A stretch of DNA of 11,716 bases, from positions 1 to 11,716 of the forward strand of contig JAUVKA010000069.1 in NCBI GenBank assembly GCA_030592205.1, written 5' to 3'. Each line of letters begins with the position of its first letter. The first letter of the stretch is position 1. Shown here piece after piece: positions 1 to 7,360 of this stretch. Source of the DNA: Bacteroidota bacterium (GTDB lineage Bacteria > Bacteroidota > Bacteroidia > Bacteroidales > UBA12481). The translations under genes were made by a program, and so were the position numbers. The notes under the pieces were generated by a model that did no database searches, had not been told where the DNA came from, and worked only from the letters and a program-made list of their open reading frames with translations.

Positions 1-377
1 AACATTATCTAAACCTGGTTCCGCCATTTAATTACATAAAGGTCGATTAAACTCTTAACACGCGGATTATAAGTCAGCTCAACCGCACTGGGAATATCTT
101 TGAGGCGTTGAGCATAAACAGTATCGTGGAATTCAGGAATCCCTTTGTCAAATAATTCAATATCTGAGGAATCCATTACGCTGAGGACAGGGAGCTGACG
201 GCTATACCATGCAAGATATAAACTATCGAGTTGTGCAAGTTGCTGCTGATAACCCAGAACATCCTCTTTTGGGATAGTATCCTGTGAGAAGGCCTGACTG
301 TACCCCATTCCATAAAGCGGGGTAATACCAAGAATGGCGATCCCAAGCAGCCCCCATATACAAAAAATTCTATTCAT
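1..377 (-). CDS. MltD-like membrane-bound lytic transglycosylase, N-terminal part, interrupted by an in-frame TAG, runs off the window
   Basis: The 122-residue open stretch starts at the ATG at 375-377, next to a less likely in-frame TTG at 378-380. It begins with a hydrophobic signal or anchor segment (about residues 4-30). Its end (IPSAVELTYNPRVKSLIDLYVIKWRNQV) resembles the region just before the SLT catalytic domain of Bacteroidota MltD-type transglycosylases, where I recall a continuation V-x-x-M-L-G and then the YFP-FE region. Here a TAG stop (9-11) follows RNQV. Reading through it gives Ile-Met and a codon beginning TT, which fits V-x-x-M-L. So the frame is kept and one codon has become a stop. 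Such enzymes cleave peptidoglycan glycan strands in the periplasm and are normally 400 residues or more. The gene follows DUF5683 after a few bases, the usual order in this phylum. It could be a pseudogene or a sequence error; the catalytic domain lies outside the window. The family call rests on the N-terminal region only. Confidence 0.65.
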
Positions 378-383
378 CAATTA

Positions 384-1004
384 TTATCTCCATCTTAAAT
401 TTATTGAAACTCCCAATCCCTGTTCAATACCGCCTGCACTAAATACCCGGGGTTTAAGGCTCAGGGAAAGATCCTCACTTACATCATAATTAAAAAAATG
501 GCCATCGACATTGGCATCAATTAGCCCGAGACCATACCAGGCAGCCATTCCTATGATTGATAAGTCACGATTACGTCTGAAATCGTCAATATCTATTCTG
601 ATTTGTTGTATTGTTTTATTCTCAACAGGCTGGTAATCAGGATCATCTTTCATTAATTGATAATAACTCTTATAAAGCTTGTATTGGTCATGGTTAGTTT
701 TGATAAAATATCCAACTCCTGCAAATCCTGCATAAACGATTGGGATTTTCCAGTACTTCCTGTTATAGGCCTGCCCCCAACCTGGAAGAATAGCTGAATA
801 TACAGTAGCTTTTTTTGCAGAGTGTCCCTTTTCGGAGAAGAAAGCCTTAATCTTGTCGATTTTTTTCGTTTCCTGGGCCTTAACCTGACTGGAAAACAGC
901 ATACAAGTCAGTATCAACCCTGTAAACAGGATGTAAATTCTCCGGTTTTTACTGAGAAACCGGGATAATGACTTTTTTATATTTCTAATCTTCAAGTCGG
1001 TCAA
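384..1004 (-). CDS. DUF5683 domain membrane protein
   Basis: A protein of about 206 residues of unknown function, recognised as the DUF5683 family typical of Bacteroidota and usually encoded right after parB. It has a signal peptide or anchor (about 22-44, RRIYILFTGL through VKAQ). The family core follows: HSAKKATVYSAILPGWGQAYN at 61-81, a membrane segment near 85-101 and another hydrophobic stretch at 148-163 ending in D-A-N-V-D-G-H-F. The C-terminal part (about 178-206) looks like beta strands. It overlaps the 3' end of parB by 20 bases, so translation is probably coupled. The start is odd: in frame there is only TTG (1002-1004, or a second TTG at 993-995), with a stop just upstream at 1011-1013. 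The first ATG (residue 35) would cut into the signal peptide. The GWGQ-Y motif resembles that of small membrane proteins of the TM2/DUF5683 kind, but I assign no function. Confidence 0.85.
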   Translation of the reverse strand: MTDLKIRNIKKSLSRFLSKNRRIYILFTGLILTCMLFSSQVKAQETKKIDKIKAFFSEKGHSAKKATVYSAILPGWGQAYNRKYWKIPIVYAGFAGVGYFIKTNHDQYKLYKSYYQLMKDDPDYQPVENKTIQQIRIDIDDFRRNRDLSIIGMAAWYGLGLIDANVDGHFFNYDVSEDLSLSLKPRVFSAGGIEQGLGVSINLRWR

Positions 1005-1860
1005 GTATACCTACTATTCTCTCTAAGTCTGCATCAGATTCAAAAGGAATAACGATTTTACCTGCACCTCTGGTATTTCGCCTGAACTCAACTTTTGTTT
1101 TAAAATGATCAGACAATTGTTTTTTAAGCTTTTGATACTCAATAGGCATAGTGGGCAAAGTTCTGGATTTACTTCCGGATTCACCTGATTCCCCATCCCT
1201 GATTTTACGGACAAGCTCTTCTACCTGTCTAACCGACAAGCCTTTGTGAAGTATTTCTTTAAACAATAGCAACTGCACATTTGGATCTTCCACATTAACC
1301 AATGCCCTGGCATGTCCCATTCTCACCTCATGCGATCGTATTCCCAATTGAATTTCGGCGGGCAAACGAAGTAATCGTAGATAATTCGATACGGTAGATC
1401 TTTTCTTTCCTACTCTTTCACTCAGATTTTCCTGGGTTAGCTTACATTCATCAAGCAAACGCTGAAAAGAAATAGCCACTTCAATTGCATCCAGATCATC
1501 GCGATGAATATTCTCCACAAGAGCCATTTCCAGCATTCCCTGATCATCTGCTCTTCTAACATATGCAGGAATTGTTTTCAGGCCTGCTCTTTTCGCAGCT
1601 CTGAACCTGCGTTCACCGGAAATAAGCTGGTAATTACCCGAATCAAGCTGACGAACAGTAACAGGCTGAATAATTCCCAATTCTTTTATTGAGCGGGTTA
1701 GTTCCTCAAGTGTTTCTTCATCAAACTGTGTTCTGGGCTGGAATGGATTTCCCTCTATCAGCCTAACATCCACCTCATTGATCGATGCTTCAGGCTTAAT
1801 ACTTGCATCTTCAATAAGAGCACTCAGGCCTCGTCCCAATGCTTTCCTTTTTGCATTCAT
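985..1860 (-). CDS. parB: ParB/Spo0J chromosome-partitioning CTPase and DNA-binding protein
   Basis: A full-length ParB of 291 residues, close to the family norm. ParB binds parS sites near the replication origin, loads as a CTP-dependent sliding clamp and works with ParA in chromosome segregation. Visible parts in order: the N-terminal ParA-interacting peptide (KRKALGRGLSALI, 5-17), NPFQPR (38-43), the CTP-binding arginine motif GERRFRAA (82-89), ENIHRDDL (116-123), a helix-turn-helix for parS (about 141-165, LTQENLSERVGKKRSTVSNYL), the MGHARAL segment (181-187), a charged linker (220-235) and a C-terminal dimerisation domain (240-291). The ATG start lies 35 bases after the parA stop. A 7-bp AT-only inverted repeat (1861-1867 with 1875-1881) abuts the start codon and might form a weak hairpin. 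ParB itself is intact although its partner ParA carries an in-frame stop. Confidence 0.96.
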   Translation of the reverse strand: MNAKRKALGRGLSALIEDASIKPEASINEVDVRLIEGNPFQPRTQFDEETLEELTRSIKELGIIQPVTVRQLDSGNYQLISGERRFRAAKRAGLKTIPAYVRRADDQGMLEMALVENIHRDDLDAIEVAISFQRLLDECKLTQENLSERVGKKRSTVSNYLRLLRLPAEIQLGIRSHEVRMGHARALVNVEDPNVQLLLFKEILHKGLSVRQVEELVRKIRDGESGESGSKSRTLPTMPIEYQKLKKQLSDHFKTKVEFRRNTRGAGKIVIPFESDADLERIVGILDRLED

Positions 1861-1895
1861 TATTATTACTTATCAATAATACAGTAGGCTTGATC

Positions 1896-2699
1896 TTAAA
1901 CCTCCATGACCTTCTCCGAATCATCCAACTGTGTAAGTCCATTATTCTGTAAAAGTTCTCTGGCCAGATTCAGATAATTAATTGATCCTTTTGAATTGGC
2001 ATCATACATCACTACTGGTTTCCCATAGGAGGGGGCTTCCCCTAGCGTAACATTCCGATGGATAATAGTGTCGAAAACCATTTCCTGAAAATGCTTCTTA
2101 ACTTCATCATAAACCTGATTTGACAATTTCAATCTTGAATCAAACATGGTTAGTAAGAACCCTTCTATTTCCAGATCAGGATTCAGGCGGGTCTGAATAA
2201 TTTTTATTGTATTCAGCAATTTCCCAAGCCCTTCCAAAGCAAAATACTCACATTGTACAGGAATCAAAACAGAATCTGCTGCTGTTAGTGCGTTTACTGT
2301 TAATAAACCCAGCGATGGGGAGCAGTCAATCAGTACAAAATCATAGTCGTCCTTCACCTGATCCAGCACCTTGCTCAACAGTTTCTCCCTGTTGGGCAAG
2401 TTGAGCATTTCGATTTCTGCGCCTACAAGGTCAATACTGGACGGAAGCAAATCAAAATCAGGAATCTCCGAACGAAGGATAATATCCCTGGGGCTGATAT
2501 CATCAATGATGGTTTCATAAATGCTTGTTTTGATAGCACGTATATCAAACCCAGCCCCTGAGGTAGCATTAGCCTGAGGATCAGCATCTACCAGAAGGAT
2601 TTTATGCTCAAGCACAGCCAGGCTTGCCGCCAGATTAATAGCAGTGGTCGTTTTTCCTACTCATCCTTTTTGATTCGCGATTGAAATAACTTTTCCCAT
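1896..2699 (-). CDS. parA: ParA/Soj chromosome-partitioning ATPase, interrupted by an in-frame TGA in the Walker A motif
   Basis: ParA is the ATPase that drives ParB-parS segregation by cycling on the nucleoid. From the ATG at 2697-2699 the frame reads MGKVISIANQKG, then TGA (2661-2663), then VGKTTTAINLAASLAVLEHK and onward without a further break to TAA at 1896. The stop replaces the second Gly of the deviant Walker A motif KGGVGKTT, a single-base change from GGA. With that codon counted, the product would be 267 residues, normal for ParA. Other motifs are intact: K11 and K16 of Walker A, LLVDADPQAN (35-44) and Walker B VLIDCSPSLG (122-131). The open piece downstream (2615-1896) begins only at a GTG that encodes Val29 in the full protein, and it lacks the whole P-loop. 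Alone it could not be a working ATPase. The promoter upstream looks intact. The break may be a sequence error or a recent nonsense mutation. Confidence 0.9.
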
Positions 2700-2715
2700 G
2701 GATCTTATCAAATTA

Positions 2716-2749
2716 CAAAAATAAATCACCCTAATAGACCGAGGGCAAA
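2716..2749 (-). promoter_or_regulatory. Bacteroidota-type promoter for parA
   Basis: On the minus strand, TTTG (2746-2749) is followed after 22 bases by TATTTTTG (2716-2723). This matches the Bacteroidota primary sigma factor consensus TTTG-N(17-23)-TAnnTTTG. Transcription would begin near 2709, about 10 bases before the ATG at 2699. That leader is short, but these genes rarely use a Shine-Dalgarno sequence. The site supports 2699 as the true start of parA, and hence the reading that the TGA lies inside the gene. The rest of the recJ-parA gap (2700-2826) shows no ORF and no clear terminator hairpin. Confidence 0.7.
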
Positions 2750-2826
2750 ATTATAATATTAATCGGAACATGAGGGGGGAGTAGGCAATGGTTTTTTAAC
2801 AATTGTACTGAAGGATCAGACTCTTG

Positions 2827-4542
2827 TTAAAGAAATCGTATATCCCGTACCATTAACTGTATACTGGAAACACCCCGAAAAATATTTTCTTCAATACTGA
2901 AACAAAGATCAAAGGGTCTGCCTGTATGAATATCATTAAAAAGGTGCCCTTTATTAAATGCAATGGCTTCAATTTCAGAAGTTCCTGCTTGTCCATCAGT
3001 AAGGCTCAATTTCAGGTGTTCCCAACCTCTTCCAACCTGACGACTCTTACCGGTATCGAAAACATTTCTGGTTACAAAAACCGGCGCAGGATTTTCCGGA
3101 CCAAAAGGTTCAAACTGCTGCAATATTCTGAAAAATCGAGCTGTGATATCAGATAATAATATTTCCCGATCAATAAGTAACTGCGGCACAAGCTGATCAT
3201 CAGTAATTGTTGAACAAACATATTCCTCAAATCGCTCTATAAACGCATCAATATTTTCAATAGGAAGGGAAAGACCAGCTGCATATTTATGCCCCCCAAA
3301 GCTTTCAAGCAAATCACTACAGCTATTTATAGCATTGTACACATCATATTCATCCACTGATCTGGCTGAGCCGGTAGCCATTCCATTAGAGCGGGTCAGG
3401 ATAACGGTAGGGCGGTAATATTGCTCAATCAAACGAGAGGCCACTATTCCCACTACCCCCATAACCCAATCGGGCTTATATAAAACTATCGATTTCCTTT
3501 TTTTGATCTTGTCCTGCTCCTCAACCATCTTAATAGCCATTGCTGTAATATCACCGTCAATACTTTTACGGTGATCATTATAGGAATTAATTTGCTCTAC
3601 CAGCTTTTGAGCCTCCTGTCGGTTATCCGAGATCAGCAACTCAACAGAGCTTGCACCTGATGAAATGCGACCTGCTGCATTAATGCGGGGACCAATTTTG
3701 AACACCACCTCCGAAATAGTCACAGATTTATCACCAATATTCGCAATATTCATTAAGGCTTTGAGTCCCGGAACCGGTTTTCTATTCATCTTCTCCAGTC
3801 CATAAAAAGCCAAAATCTTGTTTTCACCTGTCATCGGCACCAAATCGGAAGCAATACTCACCGCTACAAGATCAAGATATTCTGCAACATGTGAAAACGG
3901 AATCCCATTCCTTAAGCAATAGCCTTGCAATAATTTGAACCCCACACCACAACCCGACAAACCCTTATACGGATATTCACATCCTGGTCTTTTAGGATCG
4001 AGAATAGCAACAGCATCGGGCAATTCCTCTCCAGGAAGATGATGATCACAAATAATGAAATCTATACCTTTTGAACTGGCGTGCTTTATCCTGTCTACAG
4101 CTTTAATTCCGCAATCGAGAGCAATAATCAGGCTATATCCATTCTCCTCCGCAAAACTAATTCCTTGATAGGAGATTCCATATCCTTCGGAATAGCGGTC
4201 GGGAATATAATAAGCAATTTCTTCAAGGCGCTCACGAAGAAAAGAGAACATTAATGCAACAGAAGTAGTTCCATCAACATCATAATCCCCGTAAATTAAA
4301 ACCTTCTCCTGCTTATCAATTGCCTCTTTTATCCTTTGAATTGCAATATCCATATCCTTCATTAGAAATGGATTGTGCAAACTTTCCAATTGAGGGCGAA
4401 AAAAAGCACGAGCCTGCTCAAAATCCCTTATCCCGCGCTGCACTAACAGAAAAGCAAGAACTGCATCAATATTTAGCTCTTCCGATAGGCTTTCCACCAG
4501 GATAGGATTCGGTTCAGGTAAAAAGTTCCACAGTTTTTCCAC
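2827..4542 (-). CDS. recJ: Single-stranded-DNA-specific exonuclease RecJ
   Basis: RecJ degrades single-stranded DNA 5' to 3' in RecF-pathway recombination, mismatch repair and base-excision repair. The DHH-superfamily metal-binding motifs are all present. Numbered from the preferred start they are YGDYDVDG (84-91), ALDCG (141-145, key Asp143) and CDHH (165-168). GPRINAAGR (284-292) and the DHHA1 motif GGHKYAAG (416-423) follow, then a C-terminal OB-fold-like domain (about 450-571). I prefer the GTG at 4540-4542. It gives VEKLWNFLPEP, which resembles the usual RecJ N-terminus, and a typical length of 571. The in-frame ATG at 4579-4581 adds 13 residues (MLSLKLAGIYFDC) that do not look like the family. 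A TATCTTTA, one mismatch from the -7 consensus, lies at 4570-4577 and would place transcription downstream of that ATG; no matching -33 TTTG was found. The gene is divergent from lysS and points toward parA. Confidence 0.95.
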   Translation of the reverse strand: MEKLWNFLPEPNPILVESLSEELNIDAVLAFLLVQRGIRDFEQARAFFRPQLESLHNPFLMKDMDIAIQRIKEAIDKQEKVLIYGDYDVDGTTSVALMFSFLRERLEEIAYYIPDRYSEGYGISYQGISFAEENGYSLIIALDCGIKAVDRIKHASSKGIDFIICDHHLPGEELPDAVAILDPKRPGCEYPYKGLSGCGVGFKLLQGYCLRNGIPFSHVAEYLDLVAVSIASDLVPMTGENKILAFYGLEKMNRKPVPGLKALMNIANIGDKSVTISEVVFKIGPRINAAGRISSGASSVELLISDNRQEAQKLVEQINSYNDHRKSIDGDITAMAIKMVEEQDKIKKRKSIVLYKPDWVMGVVGIVASRLIEQYYRPTVILTRSNGMATGSARSVDEYDVYNAINSCSDLLESFGGHKYAAGLSLPIENIDAFIERFEEYVCSTITDDQLVPQLLIDREILLSDITARFFRILQQFEPFGPENPAPVFVTRNVFDTGKSRQVGRGWEHLKLSLTDGQAGTSEIEAIAFNKGHLFNDIHTGRPFDLCFSIEENIFRGVSSIQLMVRDIRFL

Positions 4543-4590
4543 GCAGTCAAAATAGATTCCGGCAAGTTTTAAAGATAGCATTTTTTGCTG

Positions 4591-4621
4591 TTTGATTAGA
4601 TGTTGCAGTAAAGTATCTTTG
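4591..4621 (+). promoter_or_regulatory. Bacteroidota-type promoter for the lysS operon
   Basis: TTTG (4591-4594) is followed after 19 bases by TATCTTTG (4614-4621), an exact match to the TTTG-N(17-23)-TAnnTTTG consensus. Transcription should begin near 4628, some 15-20 bases before the lysS ATG at 4645. No Shine-Dalgarno sequence is seen before the ATG. The site lies in the 63-102 base divergent region between recJ and lysS, depending on which recJ start is used. Confidence 0.8.
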
Positions 4622-4644
4622 CAAAAATCTTAAATCACGGAATT

Positions 4645-6369
4645 ATGGCAGAATACAGTGAACAAGAAATGATACGGAGAAATTCTTTGCAAAAAATCCG
4701 TGACCTTGGTATTAACCCATACCCTGCAGCACAATACCCTGTCAATACTCTAACTACTGATATTAAAAGAGATTATGATCCTGAGAAAAATAATTTTCAG
4801 GACATTTGCATAGCAGGCCGAATCATGTCCAGACGAATAATGGGAAAGGCTTCTTTTGCCGAATTACAGGACTCACAGGGCAAGATTCAAATTTATTTCA
4901 ATCGGGATGAACTATGCCCGGGAGAAGATAAAACCCAATATAACACCGTTTTTAAAAAGCTCCTGGATATTGGTGATCTTATTGGTATTAAGGGATATGC
5001 ATTTTACACTCAGGTTGGTGAATTGAGCATTCTTGCCAAAGAGCTGACCATTCTCAGTAAATCAATTCGCCCCCTTCCTATTGTGAAAGAAAAAGAGGGA
5101 AAAACTTATGATGCTTTTACTGATCCGGAACAACGATACCGACAACGATACCTCGACTTAGTAGTTAACCCACAGGTAAAGGAGACCTTTGTAAAAAGAA
5201 CCCGCCTGGTGCAATCCATGAGGAATTACCTCGATGCCCAGGCTTATGTTGAAGTAGAAACTCCTATCCTTCAGCCCATATACGGGGGAGCGGCTGCCCG
5301 ACCATTCAAAACTCATCATAATACACTTAACCAAACTTTATACCTGCGCATTGCCAATGAACTATACCTGAAAAAACTTATCGTAGGTGGATTCGATGGA
5401 GTTTATGAGTTTGCCAAAGATTTCAGGAATGAGGGAATGGATCGTTTCCATAATCCTGAATTCACTCAAATGGAATTGTACGTTGCTTATAAGGACTATT
5501 TCTGGATGATGGAAACCGTGGAAGCGATGGTTGAGAAGATTGCTCTTGACCTGCACGGGACTACACAGGTAAAAGTTGGGGAGAACCTGATCGATTTCAA
5601 ACGTCCCTGGAAGCGTTATACCATGTATGAGGCAATAAATCATTTCACCAGGATTGATGTTAGTCAGATGAATGAAGAACAATTGATTGAGGTCTGCAAG
5701 CAACTAAAAGTTGAAACCGACCCAAGCATGGGAAAGGGGAAGCTTATTGATGAAATTTTCGGCGAATTCTGCGAGAGCAAGCTAATTCAACCAACTTTCA
5801 TTACTGACTATCCGATTGAAATGTCTCCCCTGGCAAAGAAGCACCGTAGCGAACCAGGCCTGGTAGAACGCTTTGAAGCTATTTGTAATGGAAAAGAAAT
5901 CTGCAATGCGTATTCAGAATTGAATGATCCAATTGATCAGCGCGAACGATTTGAAGAACAACTCCTGCTTGCAAAGCGGGGGGATGAAGAAGCCATGATG
6001 CTGGATGAAGATTTTCTACGTGCGATTGAACTCGGGATGCCACCCACTTCAGGACTGGGAATTGGTATTGACAGGCTTACCATGATCATGACCAATGCTG
6101 CTTCAATACAGGATGTTATTTTTTTTCCCCAAATGAGACCGGAAAAAAAGATAATCAAGGATGATGATCAGAAATTTATCGAACTGGGTATTCCTTCAGA
6201 ATGGATTTCCCTGATTCAAAAGAGCGGAGTTCTTGTTGTAGCTGATCTGAAAAATCTCAATCCCAACAAACTGCATCAGGATCTATGCGGTGCGAATAAA
6301 AAAAATAAGCTCGGTCTGAAAAATCCATCCCAGGATGAGGTGAAAGATTGGATCGCAAAAATAGGATGA
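4645..6369 (+). CDS. lysS: Lysyl-tRNA synthetase, class II
   Basis: This enzyme charges tRNA-Lys with lysine in the cytoplasm, using ATP. The 574 residues include an N-terminal anticodon-binding OB fold (about 54-135, starting ICIAGRIMSRRIMGKASFAEL). The class II catalytic core follows, with the RYRQRYLDL segment, motif 2 (FRNEGMDRFHNPEFTQME, from 260), EICNAYSELNDP, and motif 3 (GLGIGIDRL, 470-478). After the core (PQMRPEKK) comes an extra tail of about 70 residues (about 505-574, DQKFIELGIPSEWISLIQKSG and on). This tail is absent from E. coli LysS, which has about 505 residues, but is known in Bacteroidota enzymes. It looks like a small helical helix-hairpin-helix-type domain. First gene of an operon with its own promoter; its TGA stop overlaps the gpsA ATG. 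Confidence 0.98.
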   Translation: MAEYSEQEMIRRNSLQKIRDLGINPYPAAQYPVNTLTTDIKRDYDPEKNNFQDICIAGRIMSRRIMGKASFAELQDSQGKIQIYFNRDELCPGEDKTQYNTVFKKLLDIGDLIGIKGYAFYTQVGELSILAKELTILSKSIRPLPIVKEKEGKTYDAFTDPEQRYRQRYLDLVVNPQVKETFVKRTRLVQSMRNYLDAQAYVEVETPILQPIYGGAAARPFKTHHNTLNQTLYLRIANELYLKKLIVGGFDGVYEFAKDFRNEGMDRFHNPEFTQMELYVAYKDYFWMMETVEAMVEKIALDLHGTTQVKVGENLIDFKRPWKRYTMYEAINHFTRIDVSQMNEEQLIEVCKQLKVETDPSMGKGKLIDEIFGEFCESKLIQPTFITDYPIEMSPLAKKHRSEPGLVERFEAICNGKEICNAYSELNDPIDQRERFEEQLLLAKRGDEEAMMLDEDFLRAIELGMPPTSGLGIGIDRLTMIMTNAASIQDVIFFPQMRPEKKIIKDDDQKFIELGIPSEWISLIQKSGVLVVADLKNLNPNKLHQDLCGANKKNKLGLKNPSQDEVKDWIAKIG

Positions 6370-7358
6370 GCTCATCAACAATCAGTATTATCGGAGATGG
6401 AAGTTGGGCAACTGCCATCATGAAAATGCTAATGCAGAACAGCATCCAACCCGGCTGGTATATACGTGATGCAAAGAGAAGGGATCACATCATTAAGCAT
6501 AAAAAAAATCCCGATTACCTGAGTTCTGTGGAATTGAATACCGGGTCGATAACTTTTTTTACCGACCTGACACAGGCCATCCAAAATAGCCACATCCTAA
6601 TCTTTGTTATCCCTTCTGTTTATCTGAAGGAAACACTATCCTCTATAGAACCGGATCTTTCTGATAAGATTGTGGTTTCTGCAATCAAAGGAATTATTCC
6701 CTGTGAAAATATCTTAATTGCTGATTACTTCCGGAAATATCACAAGGTGGATCAGAACAAATATGCTGTAATTTCTGGCCCTTCTCACGCTGAGGTAGTC
6801 GCAATGGAGAAATTATCTTATCTTACCATTGCAGCCGAAAAGCCACAAGTAGGCCGACAAGTGGCTGATGCACTAAATTCCAGATTTATAAAAACAACAA
6901 TAAATCAGGATGTTTACGGAACCGAATATGCAGCAGCCCTCAAAAACGTCATGGCCATTGCTGCAGGTATCTGTCATTCATTAAACTATGGTGATAATTT
7001 CCAGGCAGTTCTCATATCCAATGCCATTCAGGAGATGAAAAGATTCCTCAACAAAGCAGATCCAAGGATTAGAGACATAAAGGGATCATCTTATCTGGGC
7101 GATCTCCTGGTTACGGCCTACTCCCAATTTAGCCGAAACCGTACTTTTGGAACGATGGTCGCTAAAGGTTATTCAGCCAACTCAGCAATTATGGATATGA
7201 ACATGGTAGCCGAGGGTTATCATGCCGTAAAATGTATACACGAGATAAACAAGGAATTATTAGTGAACATGCCAATCACTGATGCAGTCTATAATATACT
7301 ATACGAGAATATTTCACCTGGAATTGAAATCAGATTACTCACAGAACAACTTAGTTGA
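6366..7358 (+). CDS. gpsA: NAD(P)H-dependent glycerol-3-phosphate dehydrogenase
   Basis: GpsA reduces dihydroxyacetone phosphate to sn-glycerol 3-phosphate for phospholipid synthesis in the cytoplasm. The chosen ATG (6366-6368) overlaps the lysS stop as ATGA, a normal coupled junction; a TTG 18 bases upstream is less likely. This gives 330 residues, the usual length. Visible motifs: Rossmann dinucleotide site IIGDGSWATA (8-17), the SAIKGI loop, SGPSHAEVV (137-145), the catalytic-lysine segment AALKNVMAIAAG (Lys193), and DLLVTAYSQFSRNRTFG, with SRNRTFG at 256-262. The C-terminal helices carry the Bacteroidota-like MVAEGYHAVKCIHEINKEL segment. All expected residues are present. It is followed after two bases by pgi. 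Confidence 0.97.
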   Translation: MSSSTISIIGDGSWATAIMKMLMQNSIQPGWYIRDAKRRDHIIKHKKNPDYLSSVELNTGSITFFTDLTQAIQNSHILIFVIPSVYLKETLSSIEPDLSDKIVVSAIKGIIPCENILIADYFRKYHKVDQNKYAVISGPSHAEVVAMEKLSYLTIAAEKPQVGRQVADALNSRFIKTTINQDVYGTEYAAALKNVMAIAAGICHSLNYGDNFQAVLISNAIQEMKRFLNKADPRIRDIKGSSYLGDLLVTAYSQFSRNRTFGTMVAKGYSANSAIMDMNMVAEGYHAVKCIHEINKELLVNMPITDAVYNILYENISPGIEIRLLTEQLS

Positions 7359-7360
7359 AT

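Noticed and set aside
1896..2615. A short ParA-like protein of 239 residues starting at GTG 2615 as the real gene
   Set aside because: The 28 codons upstream encode a perfect ParA N-terminus apart from one TGA, and a promoter fits the ATG at 2699. The GTG is simply Val29 of the full-length frame.
2651..2669. Programmed frameshift or bypass around the TGA in parA
   Set aside because: The frame is the same before and after the stop, so a single frameshift would destroy the reading. There are no flanking take-off and landing repeats or hairpin as in known bypassing.
2700..2826. A small gene, RNA or terminator in the recJ-parA gap
   Set aside because: Apart from the parA promoter I see no ORF with a reasonable start and no stable hairpin with a T-run; CAATTG is only a 6-base palindrome.
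1..4600. A parS site (centred on CACGTG) near parAB
   Set aside because: I found no CACGTG-centred palindrome of the TGTTnCACGTGnAACA kind on reading the sequence; the parS sites may lie elsewhere.
5362..5703. A 113-residue open frame on the minus strand inside lysS
   Set aside because: It lies wholly within a well-supported gene, resembles no known protein and follows from the codon use of lysS.
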